A DNA stretch of 64,000 bases from QHWT01 sp963755695 (GCA_963755695.1 CAVWLB010000010.1:1054001-1118000), one strand, 5' to 3'; positions 44,656-53,738 are shown, counted from the stretch's first letter. Program-made: numbers and translations. Notes: generated by a model from the letters alone, not told the origin.

Positions 44656-45939
44656 TTATCCGCGTATTCGGATGACCTGGGGAATGGCCCGTCCGGCGAC
44701 GTGGCCCGTCGCCCACGCCCATTGGAAATTGAAGCCGCCGATCCGGCCGTCCACGTCGAGGATTTCGCCGACGAGAAAGAGTCTCCGACACCGGCGCGAT
44801 TGCATCGTGGTGGGATCGATCTCGGTAAGGGCAACGCCGCCGGCGGTGACCTCGGCAAAGTTGTAGCCGCGCGTATCGGTGACCTCGAGCGGCCATTCGC
44901 CGAGCATGTGCGCCAGTCGGCGGCGATCGTCGCGCGACAGCCGTGCGAGGGGGCAGTCGTCACCGATACCGATCACGCGAGCAACGACGGATGCGAGGGA
45001 GTCGGGCATTTCGGCTGCAAGCCTCGCCCGCACCGACGAGCGGGGGCGCTCGCTCGCAGCCTGCCGCCATCGCGCGTCAATCGTCTCGAACGTCTCTCCC
45101 GGAAAGAAATTGACGGTCAGGCGCACCGCTCGTCGTTCGAGGGTTGCACGCGCCCAATGCCGGGAGGCATTGAGCACCACCGGTCCGCTGACGCCAAAGT
45201 GAGTCCAGAGCAGTGCGCCTTTGAGCCGGGTAGTGACGACGTCGTCGACCCAGACTGTCAGTTCGACCTCGAGAGCAACGCCCTTCACGTCCGCGTGAAC
45301 GGCCGTCGGCGACCCGGCGTCGAGAAGAAGCGGTGCGAGCGCCGGCGTCCTGTCCACAATCGTGTGCCCGAGCTCGCGCGCGAATCCATAACCCGCGCCA
45401 TCGCTTCCAGTCTTGGGGAGCGACTGGCCGCCGGTTGCGAGCACGACGCTATTCGACGTGATCGCTCCACGCGAGGTGTCAATCACGAAGCGATCGCCTT
45501 CCTGCGCGATCCGCCGCACACGCGCGGGAGCGAGCAGCGACGCGCCGGAGTGGGTGAGCGCGTCGAGGAGCGCGACCAGGACATCGCGCGCACGGTTGGA
45601 CTCGGGAAAGAGCTTCCCGCCAGGCTCCTCGTGAAGCGTTACGCCCAGCTCACGGAAGAATGTGATCGTATCGCTCACTGGAAACGCGCGAAGCACGTTG
45701 CGGATGATCGTGTGGCGGCCGCCCCAGAAGTCAGTCTCCTTCACGACGGTGTTCGTGACGTTGCAGCGTGCGCCGCCGCTGACGAGGATCTTGGCGCCAG
45801 GCTTGGCGGCCCCGTCGAGCACCGCCACCCGGAGTGAAGGGTCGGTCCGTCGCGCCGCGATTGCGGTGGTGAGCCCAGCGGCGCCGGCGCCGATGACTGC
45901 GACGTCAACTGTTGCGGGAAACTGGGACTGACCAGACAT
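44656..45939 (-). CDS. HI0933/YhiN-family FAD-dependent oxidoreductase
   Basis: This protein has 427 residues from ATG 45939 (MSGQSQFPATVDVAVIG). The in-frame extension upstream to 46068 has no conserved features. Landmarks are the FAD loop VAVIGAGAAGLTTAIAA, the family signature VSGGARCNVTNT, VVLATGGQSLPKTGSDG, and the C-terminal LVGEILDVDGRIGGFNFQWA. HI0933-like flavoproteins include BaiN and YhiN; most lack a defined substrate. It is divergent from the small gene at 46038. Confidence 0.9.
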   Translation of the reverse strand: MSGQSQFPATVDVAVIGAGAAGLTTAIAARRTDPSLRVAVLDGAAKPGAKILVSGGARCNVTNTVVKETDFWGGRHTIIRNVLRAFPVSDTITFFRELGVTLHEEPGGKLFPESNRARDVLVALLDALTHSGASLLAPARVRRIAQEGDRFVIDTSRGAITSNSVVLATGGQSLPKTGSDGAGYGFARELGHTIVDRTPALAPLLLDAGSPTAVHADVKGVALEVELTVWVDDVVTTRLKGALLWTHFGVSGPVVLNASRHWARATLERRAVRLTVNFFPGETFETIDARWRQAASERPRSSVRARLAAEMPDSLASVVARVIGIGDDCPLARLSRDDRRRLAHMLGEWPLEVTDTRGYNFAEVTAGGVALTEIDPTTMQSRRCRRLFLVGEILDVDGRIGGFNFQWAWATGHVAGRAIPQVIRIRG

Positions 45940-46037
45940 GAACAGGGCCGCAGCGATGATAGACCGTCCAGCTTGCGTGGAACCGGCGGGATGCGTACAC
46001 TCCGGCCAACCTCCCTCAGTATTCCGGATAAGAAACC

Positions 46038-46289
46038 GTGACCGACTACGCCGTCCAACCGGGCGCACGCGTCGTATGGTGCCTCAGGCGCCGCGCGGCG
46101 GACGTGCAGTGCGTCGTCTTCGCCGAAGACATGCCGGTCGAGGTTCGGATCGTCCACGACGGAGACGTGATCGTCACGGAGATCTTTCAGGAAGAGTGGA
46201 TGGCACTCGACTGGGCGCGCGTCTATGGAGAACGTCTTCGCGCCCAGGGCTGGCAGGACGTGCCAGAAACGCCCGCACGAGCGGTCTGA
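46038..46289 (+). CDS. Small hypothetical protein
   Basis: This 83-residue protein starts at GTG 46038. The sequence (VVWCLRRRAADVQCVVFAED, VRIVHDGDVIVTEIFQEEWMALDWARVYGERL) looks like a compact alpha/beta domain and is uninterrupted. It has no signal peptide or known motif. It lies in the divergent gap upstream of the flavoprotein gene. Confidence 0.55.
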   Translation: MTDYAVQPGARVVWCLRRRAADVQCVVFAEDMPVEVRIVHDGDVIVTEIFQEEWMALDWARVYGERLRAQGWQDVPETPARAV

Positions 46290-46316
46290 CCTCGGCCAGG
46301 TACAATCCGAGTGCGA

Positions 46317-46344
46317 GTGGCGAGGGGCGAGGGGCGAGGGCGCC
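46317..46344. repeat. GGGGCGA short tandem repeat
   Basis: About three 7-bp units (GGGGCGA) occur in a row after the small hypothetical gene. It is another short word-type repeat in a gap between genes. The rest of the gap to 46460 shows no further feature. Confidence 0.6.
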
Positions 46345-46460
46345 TCACCGACAAGGATCGCCGAGCCCGAGAGGCCAAACCGCGTTCTGACCAAACGGCT
46401 ATCCCGCCCGTTCAATCTCCGCGATAGACTATTCACGCCAGCCTGTCGACGAGGTGTGAC

Positions 46461-48230
46461 GTGTGGAAATCCTTGCTGCTCACGACTGCTTTGTTGCTGG
46501 CCGTGGCCCAACAACCTGCTCCGCAGCAGCCGCCGCGGTTTCGCGGCGGGGCGAACTTCGTTCAGGTCGATGCCTTTGCCACGCGTGACGGCGTGCCGGT
46601 TCAGGATCTGAGCGCCGCGGACTTCGAGATCCTCGAAGATAACGCACCTCAGAAAATCGACACCTTTGAACACATCGTCGTCACCCCCGCGGGACCGCAG
46701 GAAACGCGCATCGACCCCTCTTCGGTGACGGCCGCCAACCAGCTCGCCGCCGATCCGCATCGACGCGTGTTCGTTCTGTTCCTCGACAAGCAGTTCGTGC
46801 CGGTCGAAGGTTCACACGCGATCAAGGAGCCGCTGATCAAGTTCATGAACGACGTGATGGGGCCAGACGACCTCGTGGGAGTCATGACGCCCGACATGAG
46901 CCCGTCGAGCATCACCTTCGGACGCAAGACCCAGGTGATCGAGGAAGGGTTGCGCGAGAACTGGACATGGGGCCGCCGTGACAGCATCATCCCCGACGAG
47001 AAAGAGGACCAGTCCTCGCGCTGCTTTCCTTCCGAAGTGGCCAAGGCGTTGATCGCCCGACGCCGGGAACGCATGGTGCTCGAGAGCCTGTACGACACCA
47101 TCCATCACATGGCGGCGATCCGCGAAGGACGCACGGCTGTCGTCGCGGTGACGTCGGGATGGGTGTTGTACCGTCCGGACAATGCACTCACGGTTTTGCG
47201 CACCGACGAATTCGGACGCCAGGAACCGATCCCCGGCTCGCCGCCACCCGTGGGCGTCGGCCCGGGTGGCACGCTCACGCACCGTCCGAACCCGGGGCAG
47301 GAAGACGACGAACGGGACTCGTGCGATCGCGACCGGATGACGCTGGCGATGATCGACGATGAGAAGTACTTTCGGGACATGTTCGGCGATGCGAATCGCG
47401 CCAACGTCAGCTTCTATCCGATCGATCCGCGCGGGCTCGTGGCGTTCGACTCCCCGATTGGACCCGAGCCGCCGCTACCGCTGACTGTCGATCACGCGGT
47501 TCTGACGTCCCGGCACGAGTCACTGCGTACGCTGGCCCTGAACACTGATGGTCTCGTGCTGCTCGACGACAACGATCTGGACAAGCAACTTCATCGTCTG
47601 GCCGCCGACCTCACGTCCTATTACCTGATTGGCTACACCTCCACCAATGCCAAGCTCGATGGGAAGTTCCGCACGATCAAGGTGCGTGCGAAGCGCCCGG
47701 GAGTCGACATCCGTGCGCGAAAGGGGTACCGCGCCCCGACCGCAGAGGAGCTCGCCTCAGCGACTTCTTTGGCATCGGCGGCTGCGGCAATACCAGCTGA
47801 CACGGCGGCGATCACCACTTCGCTCAACCTGCTGGAGCGCGACTCGCGGATCGACGAGTCCCGCTGGACGTCGACGTCGCGCACGGCTGAGCTCGATTCG
47901 CCGGCAGTCCTGCGCCGTGGTCCGTCGACCGGCAATCAACTGAAGCCCGCGCCGAGCCGGCGCTTTGCACGTACGGATCGCCTGCGCCTCGAGGCACCTG
48001 CCACCGAGGATGTCGCCGGTTGGAATGGCGCGCTGCTGGATCGGAACGGCAAGCGGCTCGCGGTGCCCGTTACCGCCGGCGTGCGAACCGATACCGCTAC
48101 TGGCCAGAAGTGGCTGACGGCGGATCTCGCTCTGGCGCCGCTCGGCGCCGGCGACTATGTTGTCGAGCTGACGTTCACGCAAAACGGCGCGCAGCAACGG
48201 GTGCTCTCGGCATTCCGGGTCGGGCAGTAG
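46461..48230 (+). CDS. VWFA-related protein of acidobacterial type
   Basis: This 589-residue secreted protein has signal peptide LLLTTALLLAVAQQP. It shows the acidobacterial VWFA-related architecture: an N-terminal beta part (VQVDAFATRDGVPVQDLSAADFEILED) and a von Willebrand A domain with FVLFLDKQFV (a MIDAS-like Asp) and TAVVAVTSGW. The ending YYLIGYTSTNAKLDGKFRTIKVR is followed by a C-terminal beta domain. The MIDAS DxSxS motif is degenerate (DKQFV). The family is usually exported and of unknown function, perhaps in cell-surface adhesion. A strong hairpin follows the stop. Confidence 0.88.
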   Translation: MWKSLLLTTALLLAVAQQPAPQQPPRFRGGANFVQVDAFATRDGVPVQDLSAADFEILEDNAPQKIDTFEHIVVTPAGPQETRIDPSSVTAANQLAADPHRRVFVLFLDKQFVPVEGSHAIKEPLIKFMNDVMGPDDLVGVMTPDMSPSSITFGRKTQVIEEGLRENWTWGRRDSIIPDEKEDQSSRCFPSEVAKALIARRRERMVLESLYDTIHHMAAIREGRTAVVAVTSGWVLYRPDNALTVLRTDEFGRQEPIPGSPPPVGVGPGGTLTHRPNPGQEDDERDSCDRDRMTLAMIDDEKYFRDMFGDANRANVSFYPIDPRGLVAFDSPIGPEPPLPLTVDHAVLTSRHESLRTLALNTDGLVLLDDNDLDKQLHRLAADLTSYYLIGYTSTNAKLDGKFRTIKVRAKRPGVDIRARKGYRAPTAEELASATSLASAAAAIPADTAAITTSLNLLERDSRIDESRWTSTSRTAELDSPAVLRRGPSTGNQLKPAPSRRFARTDRLRLEAPATEDVAGWNGALLDRNGKRLAVPVTAGVRTDTATGQKWLTADLALAPLGAGDYVVELTFTQNGAQQRVLSAFRVGQ

Positions 48231-48236
48231 CAGGGT

Positions 48237-48309
48237 TTCGGGCTCAGGCTCCGGGCTTCAGGAACTTCTCCCGTCCTGAAGCCTGGAGCCCGGAGCCCGA
48301 AGCCCTTTT
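48237..48309 (+). terminator. Terminator-like hairpin built from GAAGCC/GGAGCC words
   Basis: The left arm around 48237-48262 (TTTCGGGCTCAGG, TCCGGGCTTCAGGA) pairs with the right arm 48273-48304 (TCCTGAAGCC, CGGAGCCCGAAGCCC) in a long imperfect stem with a loop of about 10 bases. TTTTG follows at 48305, as in an intrinsic terminator for the VWFA gene. The right arm shares 23 identical bases with 26262-26284. Confidence 0.65.
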
Positions 48310-48338
48310 GATACTCTTACGGCGGAGGGCTGCGGTCC

Positions 48339-49364
48339 ATGAAATCCCTCGATGTCCTTCGGCGCACAGTCCTTTGGACGAGCGCGGCGACGCTCCTCTT
48401 GTTGTTTTCGCCACTTTCGCCCGCGGGTTCGGCACAGAGCGTCTCCTTGACGCTGGTCTCGACCGCATGGCCGCCATTTACGAATGCACCCGGGCAGCCC
48501 CGGTTCGCGCTCGATCTAGTGGAGGCGGCCCTGGGCCGAATCGGCCTCACCTCGAAAACCACAATCGTCAGCGCCGCCGAGTTCACCCCGGCGCTGCTCG
48601 GGGGGCAGTTCGATGGCAGCGGGGCGGCCTGGAAGGACGCCGAACGCGAGCGCGTGTTGCTCTTTTCCCAACCTTATCTCGAGAACCGCCTGGTGCTCGT
48701 CGGGCCGCACGGCAGCGACGTTTCGGCGAAGGCGCTGACGGATCTCAAGGGCAAACGGGTGGCGATCGTCGAAGGCTACTCGTACGGCGACACCATCGAC
48801 AGCGCGGGACCGGTCTTCGTGCGTTCGAGCAGCGAGGAAGACAGCCTGGCCCGGTTGCTGAAAGGGGGTGTCGACTACACGCTGACGGACGAGCTCGTCG
48901 TCAATTACATGGTGAGCAATTACCCGAAGGAGTCGGCGGCTAGGCTGCAGATCGGCTCCACCCCGCTCGTCACGCGGGAGCTGTACTTCGCCGTGACGCG
49001 GACGCGAGCGGATGCCGAATCGATCATCACCAGGTTCAACTCGCAGCTCCGCGGCATGATCTCGGACCGGACCTATCATCGACTTCTGCACGTGGACTGG
49101 ATTCGCGCCGACATCAACGGGGATGGCGTCCCCGAATACGTGCCCCTGAACGATCGAACCGGCCCGACCGAGCCACAACACGTCTACACACTCTTCTCGG
49201 AGCCCCAAACGACCTCCACCAAGGAACCCGCGAAGCCGGGTTTCTACGTCGGTGGCAACATCTACAGCGACTGGGCGAGCGTTCCGGCCAGCTACAAGGA
49301 CGTCAACCCGCAGCCGCCGGACGCCCGGCGATCGACGGCCAGCATCTTCAAATTCAGCTGGTAA
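48339..49364 (+). CDS. Family-3 extracellular solute-binding-like protein
   Basis: This 341-residue protein has a signal peptide (TLLLLFSPLSPAGSAQ). A periplasmic binding fold of the SBP family 3 type follows (LTLVSTAWPPFTNAPGQPRFALDLVEAALG, FSQPYLENRLVLVGPHGSD, LKGKRVAIVEGYSYGDTI). A short calcium-type motif DINGDGVPEYV lies near residue 255, and a non-conserved tail follows. No permease or ATPase gene is adjacent, so it may be a stand-alone sensor or binding protein. Its stop (49362-49364) abuts the corrected stop of the convergent M48 gene. Confidence 0.85.
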   Translation: MKSLDVLRRTVLWTSAATLLLLFSPLSPAGSAQSVSLTLVSTAWPPFTNAPGQPRFALDLVEAALGRIGLTSKTTIVSAAEFTPALLGGQFDGSGAAWKDAERERVLLFSQPYLENRLVLVGPHGSDVSAKALTDLKGKRVAIVEGYSYGDTIDSAGPVFVRSSSEEDSLARLLKGGVDYTLTDELVVNYMVSNYPKESAARLQIGSTPLVTRELYFAVTRTRADAESIITRFNSQLRGMISDRTYHRLLHVDWIRADINGDGVPEYVPLNDRTGPTEPQHVYTLFSEPQTTSTKEPAKPGFYVGGNIYSDWASVPASYKDVNPQPPDARRSTASIFKFSW

Positions 49365-50170
49365 TCATTTCGGCCGTTTGACCCCGGCGACGAGCGACAC
49401 CGACATGATGGTGGCCGTCCAAAGAACTCAGCGTAGGAGGAGGTCGGCTCTCTTTCGTGCGCCTTGGAGAGTTCATCGGCCCATTGCACCTTCGCGACCG
49501 CGCGGATGAACGCTCGCCGATCGTCACGCGCCACGTACTCCTGACGATCAGGGTCGAGCCTGCGCTGCTCGTTGTACCAAGTCAGCATTTCGACAGCCCG
49601 AACGAGGCGTTCGGGGTCGATGCCGAGGCGGCGGAGCGTGAGCACGGCGATGCCGTCGCAGCGCAGCTCGAGTTCCCGAATGCTGGTGTAGTCGCGTCGC
49701 TCTACCGCGGTCTGGTAGTCGCCCCAGACGAACTCATGGCCGATTTCGTGCGCGACCAGCGCGGCGAACTCCTCATTGCTGACCAGCGATAGTGCGTGCG
49801 TCGAGACCAGAATCACGGCGCGGCCGTGCAGTCCTACGAACGCGGGCGCGACGTCGATGATCGTGAACGGGACGAGCCCAAGTCGGTCGTGGTAGGCGAG
49901 CACATCTTCCGCCCGGCTCATCTTTGCGACTTCGTGAGCGCCGGGACGAATGGCGCCCTGGGCTGGCAATCCGGCAATGACCCGGGCGCGTTTCTCCTCG
50001 TCGAGCGGCGCTGGCCTGAGACCCGCCAGAAACTCGTCGATCGTCATGGGGTCGTGGCGCTCGAAGTACTCCAGAGCCGATTTCGTGACCGACGGCTTCC
50101 GTTCGTTCGCCAGCATCGGAACCATCGTCATCATCACGCACGTGATCGCCGCCGCCAGCCGCTGCCCCAT
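49365..50170 (-). CDS. M48-like zinc metallopeptidase, secreted (frameshift near 49421)
   Basis: The signal peptide MGQRLAAAITCVMMTMVPMLA is followed by a peptidase domain with ALVAHEIGHEFVWGDY (HExxH) and the downstream acidic helix YTSIRELELRCDGIAV, which supplies the third ligand. This fits M48-type peptidases. In the raw frame the C-terminus changes after YAEFF into an unlikely Cys/Arg-rich tail that would overlap the neighbouring gene by 73 bp. Adding one A to the AAA run at 49421-49423 gives the ending WTATIMSVSLVAGVKRPK and a stop at 49365-49367. That is directly next to the convergent gene's stop, which supports a deletion error. Confidence 0.8.
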
Positions 50171-50702
50171 ACGCCACCTCCCGGTCGCGGGCGGAACGAG
50201 TTGCGGCTGACATCAGTAGGGAAGTGGCGCCGGAAACTCTTTTGGTGCGGCTTTGATCCCCTTGGTTTTTTTCTTGGAAACTCTTGAGCGGCGTAATAGA
50301 GAGGTCGGGCGCCGGCGCTACGGCTCCAGAGCAGCCAGCTCGACCGAGATGGCGCTCTGACGATCCGTGCCGCTGTCACTTCCCAGCGCGAGCTGAACTT
50401 GAATCAGGCGTAGAGAAAACGGGCGCCCGCTGCTGCGGGTGGGCAAGGAAGGGTCGATACATGCCGTGATGACGCCGTCGACCGGCGCGAGCCATGTCCG
50501 GTGATTCTTGCCACGATTCCGGGTGTCACTGCGGCTCGAACGCGGACAGGACAATGACCAGCTTCTTCATGCTTTGGTCAGCGTCGCCCGCGGTCGTCGG
50601 AGCGGGCTATGCAGATTCGGCACGCATCGACGGGTGGTTTATCGGGAATGGCGCGCACGAGAACGCACGCTTTGGCGAGGTTCGTTGAAGAGTGCGGAAT
50701 AC
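50171..50702. other. 532-base gap without a confident gene
   Basis: A 10-base direct repeat GGAAACTCTT occurs at 50232-50241 and 50276-50285. On the minus strand 50318-50554 reads as a protein-like segment (WLAPVDGVITACIDPSLP, FSLRLIQVQLALGSDSG) without a good start. A Met with a hydrophobic start (MKKLVIVLSAF) lies in another frame at 50570. It may be a frameshifted small gene of about 80 residues, but the evidence is weak. Confidence 0.3.
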
Positions 50703-51407
50703 TCAGATTAGCTTGACCATGTTCCCACTCTGGTCGAAACAGTAGAGGCCGCAATCGTTGATGCACGGGCGATAGTAGTCGAAGCACACCGCGTTGAGCC
50801 AACCCTGATCAATCCATTCAAGCCCGGCGCCGCACTTGGGGCAGCATCGTGGAACCTTCGCCTCCTCCTTGTCTCTTTGTCGTTCTTTCTCTCTTTCAAA
50901 CCTCTCGTTGATGTCGTGCGCTCGCCGCCTCACCCGAGTCGATCGTTCAGCCAGTTCGCGCGCGTGGACGACTGCGGTATCCCCACGTTGACGAAGCTTG
51001 TGCGACTTCGCGATCGCCTCGCGAGTCTCCAAGAGCAGCAGATCGAGGCTGACTGGCTTGACCAGGAGTAAATCGGCTTCATGCCGGGCGGCGTCCGGCA
51101 CTTCGTCGGCGCCGTGACCGGTGATCAGAAAGACGGGAATGTCCTGCGTGGTCGGGGTCGATTTGATGGTGTGCACCAGGTCGGCGCCGGTGAGCGCTCC
51201 GTCCAACGTGAAGTCCGTCACGATCACGTTGGGCCGGATGTCCCCGACGCTGTGGATCGCCTCGTCAGCCCCCCGCGCGGTCGCGACCCACAAACCGGAA
51301 TTCTCGAAGAAAACCGAATACATCTCGCGGGTGTCGAGGTCGTCCTCGACGATCAACACAATGGGTGGAACGCCATTCGTGTCGCCGGCAGCGGCGCCCT
51401 GGCTCAT
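50703..51407 (-). CDS. Response-regulator receiver domain with C-terminal zinc-ribbon-like module
   Basis: This 234-residue protein starts with a receiver domain (residues about 16-135): acid pocket LIVEDDLDTREMY, phospho-Asp in VIVTDFTLDG and Lys in LLVKPVSLDLL. A charged coiled-coil helix follows (ERFEREKERQRDKEEAKV, about 165-185). The final 50 residues are Cys-rich: CCPKCGAGLEW, then NAVCFDYYRPCINDCGLYCF, like a treble-clef or zinc-ribbon finger. There is no standard output domain. The finger may bind DNA, RNA or a protein partner. No histidine kinase is adjacent. Confidence 0.85.
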   Translation of the reverse strand: MSQGAAAGDTNGVPPIVLIVEDDLDTREMYSVFFENSGLWVATARGADEAIHSVGDIRPNVIVTDFTLDGALTGADLVHTIKSTPTTQDIPVFLITGHGADEVPDAARHEADLLLVKPVSLDLLLLETREAIAKSHKLRQRGDTAVVHARELAERSTRVRRRAHDINERFEREKERQRDKEEAKVPRCCPKCGAGLEWIDQGWLNAVCFDYYRPCINDCGLYCFDQSGNMVKLI

Positions 51408-51729
51408 CAGTTTGGCTCTTCCCGCGCAGTCCGATCATTAATAGGCAAAAGCAGCCCCTCGGGTCAATCGGCGCTCCTTGGTTCCAGGCCGAAACACTCG
51501 TGTACGAAGGTGGGCCTCACGCCGGTTTCGTCGGTCGACCTTATCATGGCGGGGCAGCCGACGTTCGAATCTGATCGGCGGCATGAGGAATCCCTGCAGG
51601 GCCGGCATGCCCTGAATCCTGCCCGGCGACGCTGATTACCTGGCGATACTCATTCGGCATGCGCGCGGAAGTGTACGCACGCTGTGCACGATGCCGTCTT
51701 CGGCAGCGTGGTGAGGGGAACAGGTCCCA
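51408..51729. other. Gap with no recognisable gene
   Basis: This stretch between the receiver-zinc-ribbon gene and the membrane protein shows only short frames without family features. TTAATA near 51438-51443 could be part of the promoter of the receiver gene, but no clear -35 accompanies it. Confidence 0.4.
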
Positions 51730-52150
51730 TCAGGTTCCGGTCTGCCATAACTCCCTTGTTAGGCTGGGCCTGTGTCTCAATAACCAGATCATGGCACTCG
51801 CAGCCGTGAAGTCGTATGCCAGACAGAAGGCCGGCCACCATACCGGGACGCCCGGATTTGTGACCATGGATCCGTGGAATACATCGAACACTGCGTGTCC
51901 CGCCAACGCGGCCGCGACGATCCACAACTTTCGCCTGAAGCCGAGGACCGCCACCGCCGCGAAAGCCGTCATCACCGCGGATTCGACCAGCACCGCGTGG
52001 AAGGACCCGCTGATGACGGCAAACAGCACATAGTACCAGGGCGATCACCACCAGCACCGTCGGATAGAACGCCCGATCCCGGTCAAATCCCACCAGCGCC
52101 GCACCACCGGCGACGACGAGTGCGAGCGCGATCCCGACTGCATAACCCAT
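51730..52150 (-). CDS. Small four-helix membrane protein (frameshift at 52033-52037)
   Basis: Corrected length is about 139 residues from ATG 52150. The first frame gives MGYAVGIALALVVAGGAALVG and FYPTVLVVIAL. After removing one C following the GTAC at 52033-52036 it continues as YYVLFAVISGSFHAVLVESAVM, LWIVAAALAGHAVFDVFHG, and WWPAFCLAYDFTAASAMIWLL. There are four or five hydrophobic helices with a His/Asp pair (GHAVFDVFH) in the membrane region. I do not recognise a named family. The frameshift looks like a sequence error, since the helix is restored exactly. Confidence 0.7.
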
Positions 52151-52405
52151 AGAACTCCGAGGGTCTTCATGATGGTCATGGGGCGGGACGGGACATGGTG
52201 AGCCGTCCAGCACCCCAGCAGGCTGACCATACCAGATCGAGCCAAACGTTCCTGTGCAGTCACGCAGAGTGAGAAGAATCGGTTGTGCGGGAGTAGAACC
52301 CCGTTTGCCGAAACCTCCGACTCGAATGCGTGATCGCCGTTCGATTCGCGGAGGAATAGGCAAGAAAAGCCAGACGCGGCGCAGTAGTCTGATCGTCTGA
52401 TGGAG

Positions 52406-52612
52406 TCATTGCAAGGCCGCGTAGAACCGGTCCACCAGCGCGCCCGCGCCGTTGTCGTCTTGAGCAAGGGCGAGGAAGAAATCGCGATCCAGGGTGCCCG
52501 GGTTGCCGGAGGCGCTGTTGAAGTACACGAACGGATGATGCTCAGACCAGAGCGGACGGACTGATTCGCGAGGTTCGAAGAAAACAATGGCTATTTCGAC
52601 GCGTTCCTTCAT
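52406..52612 (-). other. Protein-like fragment (68 codons)
   Basis: The minus-strand frame reads EHHPFVYFNSASGNPGTLDR and FFLALAQDDNGAGALVDRFY, then stops at 52406. It looks like the C-terminus of a real protein, but its 5' part overlaps the start of the PQQ sugar dehydrogenase and has no good start codon. It may be a gene remnant. I cannot identify it. The rest of 52151-52586 shows nothing. Confidence 0.3.
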
Positions 52613-53738
52613 CGTGTTGTCGGGTGTGCTCGCGGCGGGCCTGGCTGTCTCCGGCCGTCAGAGCGCGTCCCCCCTCGACCAGTTGGTGGTTCCCGAGGGA
52701 TTCCACGTCGACGTGTTCGCTGAAAACGTGGAGAACGCCCGCGAAATGGCGCTCGGTCCGCAAGGGACCGTGTTCGTCGGCTCGCGCACCGGGGGCAAGC
52801 TGCATGCGGTCGTGGATTCCGACGGCGACCACAAGGCCGACCGGGTCGTGTTGATCGCTAAAGACCTCGATCAGCCCAACGGTGTCGCGATCCGGAACGG
52901 TGCGTTGTACGTGGCGACCGCGAGCCGGATCCTTCGGTTCGATGACATCGAGCGACACCTCGACGCGCCTCCCGCACCGGTCACCGTCCGTGAGGGGCTC
53001 CCCGCGTCGAAGGCCGGTCACACCTGGAAGTACATCGCCTTCGGACCGGACGGCTTGCTGTATATCTCGGCCGGCGCGCCGTGCAACGTCTGCCTGCCTC
53101 CACCGATGGAGGCGTCCATCCTTCGGATGAAGCCCGATGGCTCCGACTTCGAGGTGTTTGCCGAAGGCGTGCGCAACAGCGTCGGGTTCGATTGGCACCC
53201 GGTGTCGCATGAGATGTGGTTCAGCGACAACGGCCGCGACATGCTGGGCGACGACAACCCGAACGACGAACTCAATGTCGCCTGGAAACCCGGCCTGAAT
53301 TTCGGCTTTCCGTTCTGCCACCAGGGGGACGTGACCGATCCGCAGTTCGGCGCCCAACGGGCGTGCTCGACCACCGAGCCGCCCGTGCTGAAAGTCGGCC
53401 CGCACGTGGCGTCGATCGGTCTCAAGTTCTACACCGGCTCCATGTTCCCGCCCAGCTACAAGAACGCGGTCATCGTCGCGCAGCATGGATCGTGGAACCG
53501 ATCGATTCCCATCGGTTATCGCGTCATGGTGGCGCACACCGATGGGCGCCGCGTGACGAGCTACGAACCTCTCGTGGACGGCTTCCTGCCAGGTGTGAAA
53601 GCCGGTGCGCCGAACGTTCGAGGCACCGGAGCACCAGCCATCGGCCGTCCGGCCGATGTGCTCCAGATGCCCGACGGATCGATCCTGGTCAGCGACGACT
53701 TGGGCAATCGCCTCATCCGAGTCAGCTACAGCCGGTAG
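52587..53738 (+). CDS. PQQ-dependent sugar dehydrogenase (soluble GDH/sorbosone dehydrogenase type)
   Basis: This 383-residue protein has a signal peptide (FIVLSGVLAAGLAVSG). A six-bladed propeller of the soluble quinoprotein glucose/sorbosone dehydrogenase family follows: LVVPEGFHVDVFAENVENAR, DLDQPNGVAIRNGALYVAT, WKYIAFGPDGLLYISAG, GVRNSVGFDWHP and FSDNGRDMLGDDNPNDELN. The GDDxPxDELN and NxVGFDWHP segments carry PQQ and calcium ligands in the family. The enzyme is predicted to be periplasmic and to oxidise sugars. Start ATG 52587. A small gene at 53833 and an esterase gene follow. Confidence 0.9.
   Translation: MAISTRSFIVLSGVLAAGLAVSGRQSASPLDQLVVPEGFHVDVFAENVENAREMALGPQGTVFVGSRTGGKLHAVVDSDGDHKADRVVLIAKDLDQPNGVAIRNGALYVATASRILRFDDIERHLDAPPAPVTVREGLPASKAGHTWKYIAFGPDGLLYISAGAPCNVCLPPPMEASILRMKPDGSDFEVFAEGVRNSVGFDWHPVSHEMWFSDNGRDMLGDDNPNDELNVAWKPGLNFGFPFCHQGDVTDPQFGAQRACSTTEPPVLKVGPHVASIGLKFYTGSMFPPSYKNAVIVAQHGSWNRSIPIGYRVMVAHTDGRRVTSYEPLVDGFLPGVKAGAPNVRGTGAPAIGRPADVLQMPDGSILVSDDLGNRLIRVSYSR

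Noticed and set aside
44584..45837. Plus-strand open frame of 417 codons opposite the HI0933 flavoprotein
   Set aside because: It is a shadow: the minus strand has FAD loop and family motifs, while the plus-strand product shows none.
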